A stretch of 54,071 nt of DNA. Origin: Clostridia bacterium. Lineage in GTDB: Bacteria > Bacillota > Clostridia > Oscillospirales > Acutalibacteraceae. Of the stretch, positions 1-9,442 are shown piece by piece. Position 1 is the first letter of the stretch, and every line of letters starts with the position of its first letter. The stretch lies in contig JAGBSO010000045.1 of the NCBI GenBank assembly GCA_017631795.1, forward strand, positions 1 through 54,071, in the 5' to 3' direction. Both the position numbers and the translations under genes were made by a program. The notes below the pieces were generated by a model. The model had not been told where the DNA came from. It searched no databases and saw nothing but the letters and a program-made list of their open reading frames with translations.

Positions 1-402
1 GCTCTGACTGTCACTACCTACAAGGTTATAGCCTGTGATTGCAAGAGCTGTTTCAGTTACTGTCTGATTATAATTTGCAGTACCTGTCTTAGCTGTTGCA
101 AGGACTTTGTCTGTACCCTTTTCAAGGTAGTTTACTGTGTAACCGTAAGCGTTGATTGTGTAATAGAATGTAATCACATTGTTTTCTGTATCGATTACAA
201 TGCTCTGACTGTCACTACCTACAAGGTTATAGCCTTTGATTGCAATTGCTGTTTCAGTTACTGTCTGATTGTAGTTTGCAGTACCTGTCTTTGCTGCTGC
301 AAGGACTTTGTCTGTACCCTTTTCAAGGTAGTTTACTGTGTAACCGTAAGAATTGATTGTGTAGTAAAGTGTGATTTCGTTTGTGCCTGTTGTGATTGTC
401 AC
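1..402 (-). repeat. Tandem 201-bp repeats encoding MucBP-like units
   Basis: The block beginning gctctgactgtcac at position 1 recurs at 202, a period of 201 bp (67 codons), with only scattered differences. The second unit drifts near its end, where an older and more divergent unit adjoins (to ~552). The near-identity at DNA level points to recent duplication or gene conversion inside the surface-protein gene; more copies probably continue past the left edge. Confidence 0.85.
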
Positions 403-3400
403 GCTTTCTGCACTTGCACTGTCGTATGAATAGCCTGTGAAATCTTTTTTAAGGCTTTCTGCTGTGTATACTGTATCGAAAACCTGAGCTGTCTTTGTTT
501 CTGCCAGAAGTGTTTCATTTGTGAGCTTGTCCACATGATTTACTGTGAGTTCAAGGTCTGTTCTCTTTTCCCACTTTGCAAAAACAAGAGTATCTTCATG
601 TACAGAAGCTGCAATAGTTGTGACTTCGTTGCCGTCTGTACAAGCTTCGTCTGAATACCATCCGCCGAAAACATAACCGTCACGGACAGGAGTGTAATCA
701 AGAACAGATTCATAACTCCAGATATGACCTGAGAAAACTGTTTCTCTGTCGCTGTCATCTGCTGCTGTGTTAAGGTCATAAATAACGTTGTACCACATGG
801 GGATGATTTCAACTTCCAGAGCAGATGTGGGAGCATCATTAAGAGGGCTGTAACGGGCAGGATCGCCGTATGTCACAATTACGGGCCATTCTGCAAGGTC
901 TTTGCCGTCAATCTTTGTAAGATTTGCCTGATAGTCGTAAAGAGTACCGTTGTAAACTTCGTTCCATACTTCACAGCCGTATACGCCGTCATTGTAGCCG
1001 TCCCCGTTCATGTTTACGGAAACACCGAAGGGAGATGATTTATGCTGAATGATGATAGAATAGTCACTGTCAACATCTGTTGAATAATAATACTCAACAA
1101 GGGTCTGTGAGGGACGGAAACCTTCACCGATTCTTGAAGCATCAACTTCAACAGGCTGAAAATATTCTTCAGGTTCAAAATGCATGAATACATTAACAAA
1201 AGTGCTCAGCTTGTTTTCATCTGTGTAAACTGCTGTATAATCATTTTCGTTATAGTCATCGTGAATATCACCGTTGCCGTTTATGACTGTTGTTGAATTC
1301 TGATATATTGCATCATAGTTAATAAGATAAACATCAATACGGTATGTCTTGTCGGGATCAAGGCCTTTGAACATATATGCAACGGGAGCACTGAAATGCT
1401 GACCGGCAACCCATTCAATTGTAACAACCTGACCGTCAATGTTATATGTACCGTCGGGAGTGATTTCTTCAAGCTCAACGAGAGCCTGTTTTGCACGGCT
1501 TGTAATGTCAACTACATGCTGAACACCGTTGCTGTCTGTGTAATAGCCGTCAACAATAAGTGTACCTGTAAGCACACGGTCCCACTTTGCATAAACAGTA
1601 ACATCTTCAACAAGAAGTGTGCCTTCGGTTGCGGGGATTGTGCAATCTGTATCAAGATACCAGCCGAGGAAATTGTGGTCTTCCATAACAGGCTGATAAG
1701 AGTCAAAATCAGGAATATAATACTGATCGGCAACAGTCTGTGTATTGTTTCCGTTTACTTTACCGCCCTGTGCATCAAAAGTCACGTTGTACTTTTCAAC
1801 TGTGATAACAGCATCAAGAGTGCCTGCCTGAGAATCAGTTGATCCGTTATAGTATGCACCGTAAAGAGATGTGCTGAACTTCTGTCCGTCTGAAACAGAA
1901 CCCATTGTAGCGGTGTAGTTGCCGTCTGTGTAAGTTACGATAACTTTACCGTCTTCTTTTGTGTGGTCTTTTTCTGTGGGAACAATAATAGTTGAATCAC
2001 CGTAAATGAAGCCGGTAACAACTGCACGGTAACCGTAAACATTACCGTCTGCATCGTGTTTCCATACGGGATATGAACCGCTGCCTTCGCCTGTTGTCTT
2101 ATCAATATCAACACGGATACCGGGTCTGACTGTTGTTTCTGTTGTTCTCTGCTGAGTGATGATAACCCATTCGTTTGCATCTGCATCCCAGCATGCAACC
2201 TTAACAATTACAGCATCGGGATAAAGCTCCTTGGGAACATCATCGGCCATTTCAACGCTGAACTCAAGATCAAAGTCATCAGGGTTATATGTAAGGGGAA
2301 TATTGATTGTCCAGTTGCCGTTTTCGTCTTTGATTTTTTCAATAACGCCTACATCGTAGCCTGACTTACTCAGAGCAACACCGAATGTTGATGTTTCAAG
2401 AAGTCCTGTGTATGTGGGAGCTGTTGCAGTATATCTTGTTTCAAGAACTGCAGTGCCCTGAACATCTGCTGAATATTCAAAGTTTCCGTTTACATTGCCT
2501 TTTTCGTCAGTTACGCCTTCCTTTGAGAAGAACAGTCTGTCACCTGTTTCAACAAATGCGGGAGAATCCTTTTTCATTTCAAGGAAGTCAACGGTAAGCT
2601 CATCCCTGTTTTCATTGTAGTCAAAACCGCCGTCAGCCTTATGGTTGATTGTAACGTTGATAGTTACATTTACTTCTTTTTCCCACTGAGCCACAAGAGT
2701 CATGGGAGCAGTAATGCTGTTTGTTACCTGAGCACCTGCTGCGTATGTTGTTGTGCCGTATTTCCAGCCTGCGAAAGCATAGCCTTCACGCACGGGAACA
2801 CTCGTTGTTGCGTTTACTGCCTTGGCACTTGCAAAGATTTCTGTGCCGGGGTTTTCATTTGTCCTGAAAGCACCGCCGTTTGTGTCATAATTCACGCTGT
2901 AATGATGAAGATGAAGGTCACCGTTTGCGTTTTCGACAACAAGCTTATATTCTCTTGCAAGGTGATATTCGGGACCGTCATCATGCCAGGGGTAATAGAT
3001 ACCGTTTTCTACTGTTGCTGTATATGTACCTGTTGCGCTGTGAGAAAGTGCAATGAAATTTGCACCGGGGAGTGTTGCATCTTCATCTTTATTAAGAAGG
3101 TAAAGTGCAACTTCTTCTCCGTGAAGTGCTGCGATATCTGTCAGCACACCGTCAAGATAAGTGTAAACAGATGCGAGATAAACGGGTTTTGTGGTGTCAT
3201 AAACATAAGCGTATGCGTATTTCTGCACACCGTTTTTGTCGGTATATTCACCGCGGACTTCAACAGCATATGCAGTATTGGGAGTAAGCCCTGTGAAAAG
3301 GATTGTGCCGTCAGCCTGTTTTTCACCCTGTTTACCTGCAATGAAGTATTCGCAACGGTCATCAAGATTGCCTGTGAGAGTCAATGTTGTTGTGGTTGTG

Positions 3401-4269
3401 GATGTTGTGGGTTTTTTGAATACAAATACGGTTGTTGTTGCATTACCGCTCTGTTTGTTATGGAATTTACAGTTTTCTTTTTTTATGGTGAGGTCAACCT
3501 GTGCATCACCGTTGACACCTGTGCTTGTACCTGCGTTTGTACCTGTGATGTAATAGTCACCATCTTCTGTTGTCAGCAAAATGTGTTCACTGCCGCTGAC
3601 GATTTTACCCTTGCTTACCGTACTTGCAGTACATGTGATGTGAACAATCGCACTTTCACCGAGAAGGTCTTTTACGTTACGTTTGTCACCTTCAAAAAGA
3701 CCGATAACAACGTTATCCATATCTGAATCAAGGTTGTATGTAACAAAACCTGAATTCTTTCTGTTTGTGTATTTACCTGTGTGGCTGTCTGAGCAAAGGA
3801 AATTACCGTTTTTGTCATAAACTTCAACAGTAACATTACCTTCAAGGGAGCTTCCGCTGATACTTGCACCGTAAACAGCTGCCCAGGCATAACCCTTTCC
3901 TGTAAAAGTATCCGGATAGCTTCTGCCTGCCATGTTTTCCGAAGATTTAACATACTCGTTATAAATTTCAACTTCACCGTCAGTGTTATTGATTGAGTAC
4001 ATGTTGTGTGAGTTGTAGATATACAGATATGTTTTGAGCGTATTCGTCCATTTGTAAGTCAGCTCCTGCACATTTCCGTCATAACCCGACACACGTGCTT
4101 CCAGCAATTCACTGGAGCGAAGGTCTGTCTGTGCTCCTCGCATGAAGCTGACAATCTGAACTGTGGGAGTTGAAGATGCAGCCTGTGCAAGAAGCGCAAC
4201 AGGTGCAATACCGCACAGCATTACAACTGTCAGAAGCACTGATACGATTTTTTTGAATGTGGTATTCAT
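1..4269 (-). CDS. Large secreted surface protein with InlB (Listeria-Bacteroides) repeats and tandem MucBP-type repeats, 3' end outside the window
   Basis: An uninterrupted minus-strand frame starts at an ATG at 4267-4269, preceded by AGGAGA, and reads 1423 codons to the window edge with no stop. Residues 1-31 form a signal peptide (basic MNTTFKK start, hydrophobic core, LLAQA end). Residues ~32-450 are beta-rich and unassigned. Three InlB B-repeat/Flg_new modules follow at ~457-527, ~825-897 and ~1159-1234, each with a YxVxYD..GG start and a GW....W(E/D)(K/R) end. From ~1240 come MucBP-like units; the last two visible ones are nearly identical, 67 residues each. Such proteins are usually cell-wall or mucus-binding adhesins. 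The anchor (LPXTG, SLH or dockerin) would lie beyond the left edge and cannot be seen. Adhesion is inferred; the domain families are read from sequence. Confidence 0.9.
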   Translation of the reverse strand, partial: MNTTFKKIVSVLLTVVMLCGIAPVALLAQAASSTPTVQIVSFMRGAQTDLRSSELLEARVSGYDGNVQELTYKWTNTLKTYLYIYNSHNMYSINNTDGEVEIYNEYVKSSENMAGRSYPDTFTGKGYAWAAVYGASISGSSLEGNVTVEVYDKNGNFLCSDSHTGKYTNRKNSGFVTYNLDSDMDNVVIGLFEGDKRNVKDLLGESAIVHITCTASTVSKGKIVSGSEHILLTTEDGDYYITGTNAGTSTGVNGDAQVDLTIKKENCKFHNKQSGNATTTVFVFKKPTTSTTTTTLTLTGNLDDRCEYFIAGKQGEKQADGTILFTGLTPNTAYAVEVRGEYTDKNGVQKYAYAYVYDTTKPVYLASVYTYLDGVLTDIAALHGEEVALYLLNKDEDATLPGANFIALSHSATGTYTATVENGIYYPWHDDGPEYHLAREYKLVVENANGDLHLHHYSVNYDTNGGAFRTNENPGTEIFASAKAVNATTSVPVREGYAFAGWKYGTTTYAAGAQVTNSITAPMTLVAQWEKEVNVTINVTINHKADGGFDYNENRDELTVDFLEMKKDSPAFVETGDRLFFSKEGVTDEKGNVNGNFEYSADVQGTAVLETRYTATAPTYTGLLETSTFGVALSKSGYDVGVIEKIKDENGNWTINIPLTYNPDDFDLEFSVEMADDVPKELYPDAVIVKVACWDADANEWVIITQQRTTETTVRPGIRVDIDKTTGEGSGSYPVWKHDADGNVYGYRAVVTGFIYGDSTIIVPTEKDHTKEDGKVIVTYTDGNYTATMGSVSDGQKFSTSLYGAYYNGSTDSQAGTLDAVITVEKYNVTFDAQGGKVNGNNTQTVADQYYIPDFDSYQPVMEDHNFLGWYLDTDCTIPATEGTLLVEDVTVYAKWDRVLTGTLIVDGYYTDSNGVQHVVDITSRAKQALVELEEITPDGTYNIDGQVVTIEWVAGQHFSAPVAYMFKGLDPDKTYRIDVYLINYDAIYQNSTTVINGNGDIHDDYNENDYTAVYTDENKLSTFVNVFMHFEPEEYFQPVEVDASRIGEGFRPSQTLVEYYYSTDVDSDYSIIIQHKSSPFGVSVNMNGDGYNDGVYGCEVWNEVYNGTLYDYQANLTKIDGKDLAEWPVIVTYGDPARYSPLNDAPTSALEVEIIPMWYNVIYDLNTAADDSDRETVFSGHIWSYESVLDYTPVRDGYVFGGWYSDEACTDGNEVTTIAASVHEDTLVFAKWEKRTDLELTVNHVDKLTNETLLAETKTAQVFDTVYTAESLKKDFTGYSYDSASAESVTITTGTNEITLYYTINSYGYTVNYLEKGTDKVLAAAKTGTANYNQTVTETAIAIKGYNLVGSDSQSIVIDTENNVITFYYTINAYGYTVNYLEKGTDKVLATAKTGTANYNQTVTETALAITGYNLVGSDSQS

Positions 4270-4758
4270 TTTACCGTCTCCTTTTCATCTTCTATTTACA
4301 AATTATTTACAAAAAAAACAAATTAAAACATATATTAATAATTATTTTTAACATCTTATTAACAGATATTTTTTAACATCCGTTATGATATCACAATTTC
4401 CGTCAGAAATCAACAAAATCAATTCCGATTTTTTCAGTCAGAAATACAGTTTTTTACTGCATTCAGCCAACTGTTTTTAACAATTTTCACAAAAGCAAAA
4501 AAAACAGAAATGTACAGAAAAAAGTCTGCACTGAATTTTGCTGTATTTTAAATTTTCCGCAGGATTTTTCATGTTATAAACACACAGAATATCCGTCTTG
4601 CAGTGTGTCAGGTGTTGTTATAACATTTCAACGGAAATTTTATATTATTTTTTAAATTTTTTATTATTTTTATAGTGATTTTTGATAAATATTATGTTAA
4701 AATAATACTTTAAAAGATATAATTAAAATATTGGTCAATTCATAAAGAAAGGATACTT
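4270..4758. other. AT-rich divergent intergenic region
   Basis: These 489 bases separate the divergently transcribed surface-protein gene and the partner-switch operon. They are very AT-rich and hold no convincing ORF or RNA gene. A TATAAT at 4718-4723 is the best -10 candidate for the rightward operon, but no good -35 stands 16-18 bp upstream (TTGATA at 4682-4687 is too far away). Confidence 0.5.
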
Positions 4759-5718
4759 ATGAGCAAGAAAAATAAATTTTTTGCAGATGACGGATGGGCA
4801 TTCTGGGTAGACGGTGACGACACAAGCTCTGTTTATCTGAACAACTGGTTCAATCCCAAAGGAAAAAGCTATATAGATGTTGCACTGCATATAAGAGGCA
4901 TGAGTGCTTCAAAATCCCTCAGTATATATTTTCCGTTTGCTGTGGAGAAAAATGAAATTGAAGATATTTCGCTCAAATTTTCTGACGAGAATCTTTCAAG
5001 AGCAATTTTCAGCAGCATGTGTCTGATGGACTATAAAAAGAACAAAGCAACATCAGAAATTGCATACAACGGAAAAACTGTGGATATAGTACATATTTCT
5101 GCTTTTGATTATACCGTAAAACCTGTTTCAAAAGGCACTCTGTTCAGAATGTCTTTTGATGAACTTTTTGAATATCTTGACAACGATGAAGCATATTTTA
5201 TATTCCGTATACCTCACAAATCAATCACCGATGTTTTCAGACAGAGTTCAAAAATGGGCAGTATGATGACAAAAATGCGTGATCTGATCCTTTCTCCCAT
5301 GGTTTCGGAGCATTACGGCTATTCTGTCAGAATCAACGAAGCAAGACTTCTCCCCAACGAAATCACAAGTATCGGAGATTTTCACAGACAGAAACTGAAA
5401 AAAGCAGTTATCACCATTTCCATTGATGACGGCTACGAACTCAACGACGCGGCATGCTACCGTATCAGACGTCTGGAAGAAGATCTTTATGAAAATTTTC
5501 TTCCTGAAAAATTTCCTGCATCAGATGCTGTTACCTATCAGTGGCAGCAGTTGCGTGAAATCAATCTGAAAGGGCAGTTCAATTTCTATCTGAACATATC
5601 CCGCCAGACCATCAGCAAAGCAAGTATGTTCGTTTACATGATACTTTTCCTTCTGCTCGGTGCAAGCGGTAATGCCTGTTGGGATCTTATCAAATTCATT
5701 TATGATCTGATTGTTTAA
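4759..5718 (+). CDS. Hypothetical protein with C-terminal membrane anchor, first gene of the partner-switch operon
   Basis: A 319-residue protein starting at an ATG with AAAGGA 8 bases upstream. I do not recognise a named family. The first ~285 residues are soluble and mixed alpha/beta, with no signal peptide. Residues ~290-308 form one hydrophobic segment, so it is probably a tail-anchored cytoplasmic protein. Its stop lies 12 bp before the next start, where AAAGGAGC serves as ribosome site, so it is almost certainly co-transcribed with the SpoIIE/RsbW sensor and may be an adaptor or effector of that pathway. That role is inferred only from position. Confidence 0.85.
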   Translation: MSKKNKFFADDGWAFWVDGDDTSSVYLNNWFNPKGKSYIDVALHIRGMSASKSLSIYFPFAVEKNEIEDISLKFSDENLSRAIFSSMCLMDYKKNKATSEIAYNGKTVDIVHISAFDYTVKPVSKGTLFRMSFDELFEYLDNDEAYFIFRIPHKSITDVFRQSSKMGSMMTKMRDLILSPMVSEHYGYSVRINEARLLPNEITSIGDFHRQKLKKAVITISIDDGYELNDAACYRIRRLEEDLYENFLPEKFPASDAVTYQWQQLREINLKGQFNFYLNISRQTISKASMFVYMILFLLLGASGNACWDLIKFIYDLIV

Positions 5719-5730
5719 AGGAGCAAACCG

Positions 5731-8565
5731 ATGAAACTTCTGGTTCCCATTTCATTAATCTGTGCTTTTGTAATTCTTTTTTATCTGCTTGATAAAAAAA
5801 CAAAGTTCAGAGATTTCAGTTATTCTTCCAAACAGATACTTATAGGTATTGTTTTCGGCGGATTATCTGCATTTGCATCGGGTTACGGTGTCGAAATCCT
5901 CGGCACGGTTGCAAATGTGCGTGATGCAGCACCGCTTTGTGCAGGTCTTATTTTCGGTGCACCTGCAGGTATTATATCGGGTGTTATCGGCGGTTTATAC
6001 CGTTTCTTCTCGATTTACTGGGGTGGCGGTGTATACACAAGAATTGCCTGCACACTTTCAACAATGCTTGCAGGTGTCATTGCCGCAATACTCAGACGCT
6101 TCATGTTTGACAACAAAAAGCCCACATGGAGCTACGGTGTGTTTATCACAATTGTGAGCGAAGTGCTTCACATGCTGATGATTTTCTTCACCAACATGAC
6201 TGATTCCGCATATGCCTTTGAATTTGTAAAAGCGGCAACTCTCCCCATGATTATCGGCAACGCTGCCGCTGTGGGTGCATCTCTTCTGACTGTGTCATTA
6301 CTCAATCACGAAAAAAGAAAAGCAGGCAAGAAAAACGAGCGTATTTCGCAGACATTCCAGCGTAAACTGCTTGTGCTGATTGTCATTGCATGTGTTGTGA
6401 CAAGCACATTCACATATTTCCTGCAGAGCGGTATGGCAGAAATAGAAACAAGAGAGGTTTTCACATCTGCAATGACTGATGTTATTGCAGACGTCAGGGG
6501 AAAATCCGATGAAAACCTTCTGAATATAACGGAAAATATCCGTAATGAATACACAACTGACAAGAATATATCCCTTGACTCCCTCGCAGAAAAATACAAT
6601 GTTACGGAAATCAATGTTGTGACTGACGACGGAAACATTACAGCATCAACTGACGAATCACTTATCGGCACATTCAACATGAATGACACTGAGCAGTCAA
6701 AGGAATTCATGGTGCTCACCGGTGAAAAAAGCAAATTTGTGCAGATGTACCGACCTCAGGGTGCTGACGGTGTGACAATGAGAAAATATGCAGGTGTGTC
6801 TCTTGCTGAGGGCGGATTCATCCAGGTAGGCTACAATGCAAATCAGTTTCACGATACACTTGACGATTTTGTAATTGATGTTACAAAAAACCGTCATGTG
6901 GGAAGTGCAGGTTTTGTTGCAGTGTGCGATGAAACATTCAGCCTTGTGACAAATACAGTAAGAAACGGAAAACATATTTCAACAATCGGTATCACGCCCG
7001 ACGAAGTTATGCTTCAGGGGCAGTCCGCACAGAAGCTTTATAAAACAAACGTAATCAATGACGAAACTGATTACAGCGAAGAATATATCTACGTTTTCAC
7101 TTTTGTTGAAGGTTACTGCATAATTGCGGCAATGCCTGTTGCAGAAGCAATGCTTATGCGAGATGCTTCTCTTTACACAAGCATCTTTACACTTATACTG
7201 ATTTTCGCTGCACTGTTCATCTTTATTTATTTCCTGATAAAAAAAGTTATCATCAATAATCTGCAGAAAATCAACGGCACTCTTTCGGAAATCACCGGCG
7301 GTAATCTGAATGTGAAAGTTGATGTCCGCTCAAATGCAGAGTTTTCTTCTCTTTCCGATGACATCAACTCAACTGTTGCAACTCTGAAAAGATATATCAG
7401 TGAAGCTGCTGCAAGAATCGACAAAGAGCTTGAATATGCAAAGCAGATTCAGCTTTCAGCTCTGCCTTCAGATTTCCCCGATACGGAAAATTACGGAATA
7501 TATGCTCAGATGATTGCTGCAAAGGAAGTCGGCGGAGATTTCTACGATTTCTATTCACTCGACGAGAATACGGTGCTTTTCCTTGCTGCTGACGTATCAG
7601 GCAAAGGAATCCCTGCGGCAATGTTTATGATGACTGCAAAGACAATCATCAGAGGTCTTGCGGAAAGAGGACTTTCCGTTGATGAAATTTTCACGCTGGC
7701 AAACGACAAGCTTTGCGAAAACAACGAGTCAGGCATGTTTGTTACAGCCTGGATGGGAAAAATAGATCTCAGGACAGGTATGCTCAGTTTTGCAAACGCA
7801 GGTCACAATCCGCCTATGATTATACATGCAGACGGCAAATGCGAATATCTGAAAAGCCGTACAGGTTTTGTTCTTGCAGGTATGGAAGGCATGAAATACC
7901 GTGCAAACGAAATGACTCTTAACAAGGGAGACAGAATTTTCCTTTATACCGACGGTGTAACAGAAGCCACAAATGAAAACGAAGTTCTTTACGGTGAAGA
8001 CAGACTGATGTCTTACATCGATAAAAACAAAAAGATCAATGCCGAAGCATTGCTTTCAGGTCTGAAAGAGGATATCGACTGCTTTGAAGGTGATGCTCCT
8101 CAGTTTGATGACATCACAATGCTCATTTTTGATTACAAAACGAAAGAAGGAACAGCAATGAATAAAAAAGTCTTTCCGGCAACAAAAGAAGCGCTGTCCG
8201 AAGTGATGGCATTCACTGAAGAGTGTCTTGAAAGCTATGATTGTCCCATGAAAAGCTCCATGGCAATCTGCGTTGCTGTGGAAGAAATATTCGTAAACAT
8301 AGCAAACTATGCTTACGGTGAAGGCACGGGAAATGCTTCCCTTTCATTCGGTTTTGATGAAAACGAAAGACTTATGACTCTTGTTGTGTCCGATGAAGGC
8401 ATGCCTTTCAATCCCCTTGAAAGAGCTGAGCCTGACATCACCCTTTCTGCTGATGAAAGAGAAATCGGCGGTCTGGGAATTTTCATAACTAAAAAAACCA
8501 TGGATACTGTTACTTACAGTTATAATAACAGCAAAAACATTCTTACAATGACAAAAAAAATATAA
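5731..8565 (+). CDS. Membrane sensor fused to SpoIIE-type PP2C phosphatase and RsbW-like serine kinase
   Basis: This 944-residue protein joins both opposing enzymes of a partner switch. Residues 1-~190 are a multi-TM 5TM-5TMR_LYT (LytS-type) input domain. A second TM (~211-234) leads into an extracytoplasmic Cache-like sensor, then another TM and a HAMP-like linker (~489-556). The SpoIIE/PP2C phosphatase follows, with metal-binding aspartates in GGDFYDF (~600), DVSGKG, LYTDGVTEA and QFDDIT. Residues ~810-944 are an anti-sigma-factor-type HATPase with VEEIFVNIANYAY (N box, ~850), DEGMPF and GGLGIF. Families of this type dephosphorylate and phosphorylate a serine in STAS antagonists, and one is encoded 13 bp downstream. 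Having both activities in one polypeptide behind two sensors is unusual but intact; no frameshift is seen. Confidence 0.92.
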   Translation: MKLLVPISLICAFVILFYLLDKKTKFRDFSYSSKQILIGIVFGGLSAFASGYGVEILGTVANVRDAAPLCAGLIFGAPAGIISGVIGGLYRFFSIYWGGGVYTRIACTLSTMLAGVIAAILRRFMFDNKKPTWSYGVFITIVSEVLHMLMIFFTNMTDSAYAFEFVKAATLPMIIGNAAAVGASLLTVSLLNHEKRKAGKKNERISQTFQRKLLVLIVIACVVTSTFTYFLQSGMAEIETREVFTSAMTDVIADVRGKSDENLLNITENIRNEYTTDKNISLDSLAEKYNVTEINVVTDDGNITASTDESLIGTFNMNDTEQSKEFMVLTGEKSKFVQMYRPQGADGVTMRKYAGVSLAEGGFIQVGYNANQFHDTLDDFVIDVTKNRHVGSAGFVAVCDETFSLVTNTVRNGKHISTIGITPDEVMLQGQSAQKLYKTNVINDETDYSEEYIYVFTFVEGYCIIAAMPVAEAMLMRDASLYTSIFTLILIFAALFIFIYFLIKKVIINNLQKINGTLSEITGGNLNVKVDVRSNAEFSSLSDDINSTVATLKRYISEAAARIDKELEYAKQIQLSALPSDFPDTENYGIYAQMIAAKEVGGDFYDFYSLDENTVLFLAADVSGKGIPAAMFMMTAKTIIRGLAERGLSVDEIFTLANDKLCENNESGMFVTAWMGKIDLRTGMLSFANAGHNPPMIIHADGKCEYLKSRTGFVLAGMEGMKYRANEMTLNKGDRIFLYTDGVTEATNENEVLYGEDRLMSYIDKNKKINAEALLSGLKEDIDCFEGDAPQFDDITMLIFDYKTKEGTAMNKKVFPATKEALSEVMAFTEECLESYDCPMKSSMAICVAVEEIFVNIANYAYGEGTGNASLSFGFDENERLMTLVVSDEGMPFNPLERAEPDITLSADEREIGGLGIFITKKTMDTVTYSYNNSKNILTMTKKI

Positions 8566-8578
8566 AGGAGAGTTTTCA

Positions 8579-8875
8579 ATGAACATAAGTATCGTAAGAG
8601 AAAACGACGCAACCGTGCTTAAAATCGAAGGCAGACTTGACACCACAACAGCGCCTGAGCTTGAAAAAACAATCAACGGCGAAGGCGATGCTCTTAAAAA
8701 TTTAGTGCTTGATTTCGGCGGCGTTGACTATATTTCAAGTGCAGGGCTCAGAGTTATTCTCACAGCTCAGAAAAAAATGAACATTCAGGGCAGTATGGAG
8801 CTTGTGAATGTCAGCGAAGCTGTTATGGATATCTTTGAAATGACAGGTTTTGCGGAAATTTTGGTGATCAGATAA
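8579..8875 (+). CDS. STAS-domain anti-sigma factor antagonist (RsbV/SpoIIAA-like), copy 1
   Basis: A 98-residue single STAS domain with the hallmark YISSAGLRV at residues 51-59; Ser53 or Ser54 is the expected phosphoacceptor. GGAGAG lies just upstream of the ATG. It is the obvious substrate of the kinase and phosphatase encoded immediately before it. Family members bind an anti-sigma or other HATPase partner only when unphosphorylated. Its stop shares one base with the next ATG (TAATG), showing translational coupling to the HD-domain gene. The output partner is not a sigma factor in this window, so the end of the pathway is unknown. Confidence 0.93.
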   Translation: MNISIVRENDATVLKIEGRLDTTTAPELEKTINGEGDALKNLVLDFGGVDYISSAGLRVILTAQKKMNIQGSMELVNVSEAVMDIFEMTGFAEILVIR

Positions 8876-9441
8876 TGGATAAAGTAACAAGAGCAATTGA
8901 ATTTGCCGCCAGAGCACATGACGGCATGATAAGAAAGAAAAACAGCACTCCTTACATTCTTCATCCCCTTGAAGCTTCTGTTATTGTAGGCTCAATGACA
9001 AGTGATGAAGACATTATTTCAGCAGCATTGCTTCATGATGTTGTTGAAGACACACCCGTCACAATTGAAGAAATTGAAGAAAATTTCGGCAGCCGTGTAA
9101 AAGAGCTTGTGGCATCTGAAACAGAAAACAAACGTGAGGATTTACCGCCCGAAAGCACATGGAGAATAAGAAAAGAAGAATCCCTTGAAGAGCTTGCAAC
9201 CTGCGATGACATTGCAGTGCTTATGCTCTGGCTGGGTGATAAGCTTTCAAACATGAGGTCATTTTACAGAATACATAAAGATGAAGGCGACAGCATGTGG
9301 CAGGCATTCAACCAGAAAGACCCCATGCAGCAGAAATGGTATTACACCAGAATCGCTGAGCTGACTTCTCCCCTGAAAGAATTTCCCGCATGGCAGGAAT
9401 ATAACGAGCTTGTAAAAATAGTATTCGGAAAGGATAACTGA
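8875..9441 (+). CDS. HD-domain hydrolase, MESH1/SpoT-hydrolase-like
   Basis: A 188-residue stand-alone HD domain. The metal-site residues of RelA/SpoT hydrolases are in order: His30 (ILHP), His54-Asp55 with Glu58-Asp59 (LLHDVVEDT) and Asp122 with Asn126 (GDKLSNM). Known MESH1-like small alarmone hydrolases remove the 3'-pyrophosphate of (p)ppGpp; other HD_4 members act on other nucleotides. No synthetase, TGS or ACT domain is present, so it could only degrade. It overlaps the preceding STAS gene by one base, and the next gene follows after one base, so it belongs to the partner-switch operon. Substrate assignment is by family resemblance. Confidence 0.85.
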   Translation: MDKVTRAIEFAARAHDGMIRKKNSTPYILHPLEASVIVGSMTSDEDIISAALLHDVVEDTPVTIEEIEENFGSRVKELVASETENKREDLPPESTWRIRKEESLEELATCDDIAVLMLWLGDKLSNMRSFYRIHKDEGDSMWQAFNQKDPMQQKWYYTRIAELTSPLKEFPAWQEYNELVKIVFGKDN

Positions 9442-9442
9442 T

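Noticed and set aside
1..402. Possible CRISPR-like repetition
   Set aside because: The period is 201 bp, in frame, and continuous without spacers; it encodes MucBP-like units. No CRISPR array or cas gene is seen anywhere in the window.
2641..3726. 361-codon plus-strand open frame, Cys/Val/Phe-rich
   Set aside because: It is the antisense of the large surface-protein gene. Its cysteine-rich composition is an artefact of reading the Thr/Val/Asn codons of that gene backwards, and it has no ribosome site.
4270..4758. Riboswitch or small RNA in the divergent intergenic region
   Set aside because: I found no conserved riboswitch core, no terminator-like hairpin and no paired promoter, only AT-rich sequence.
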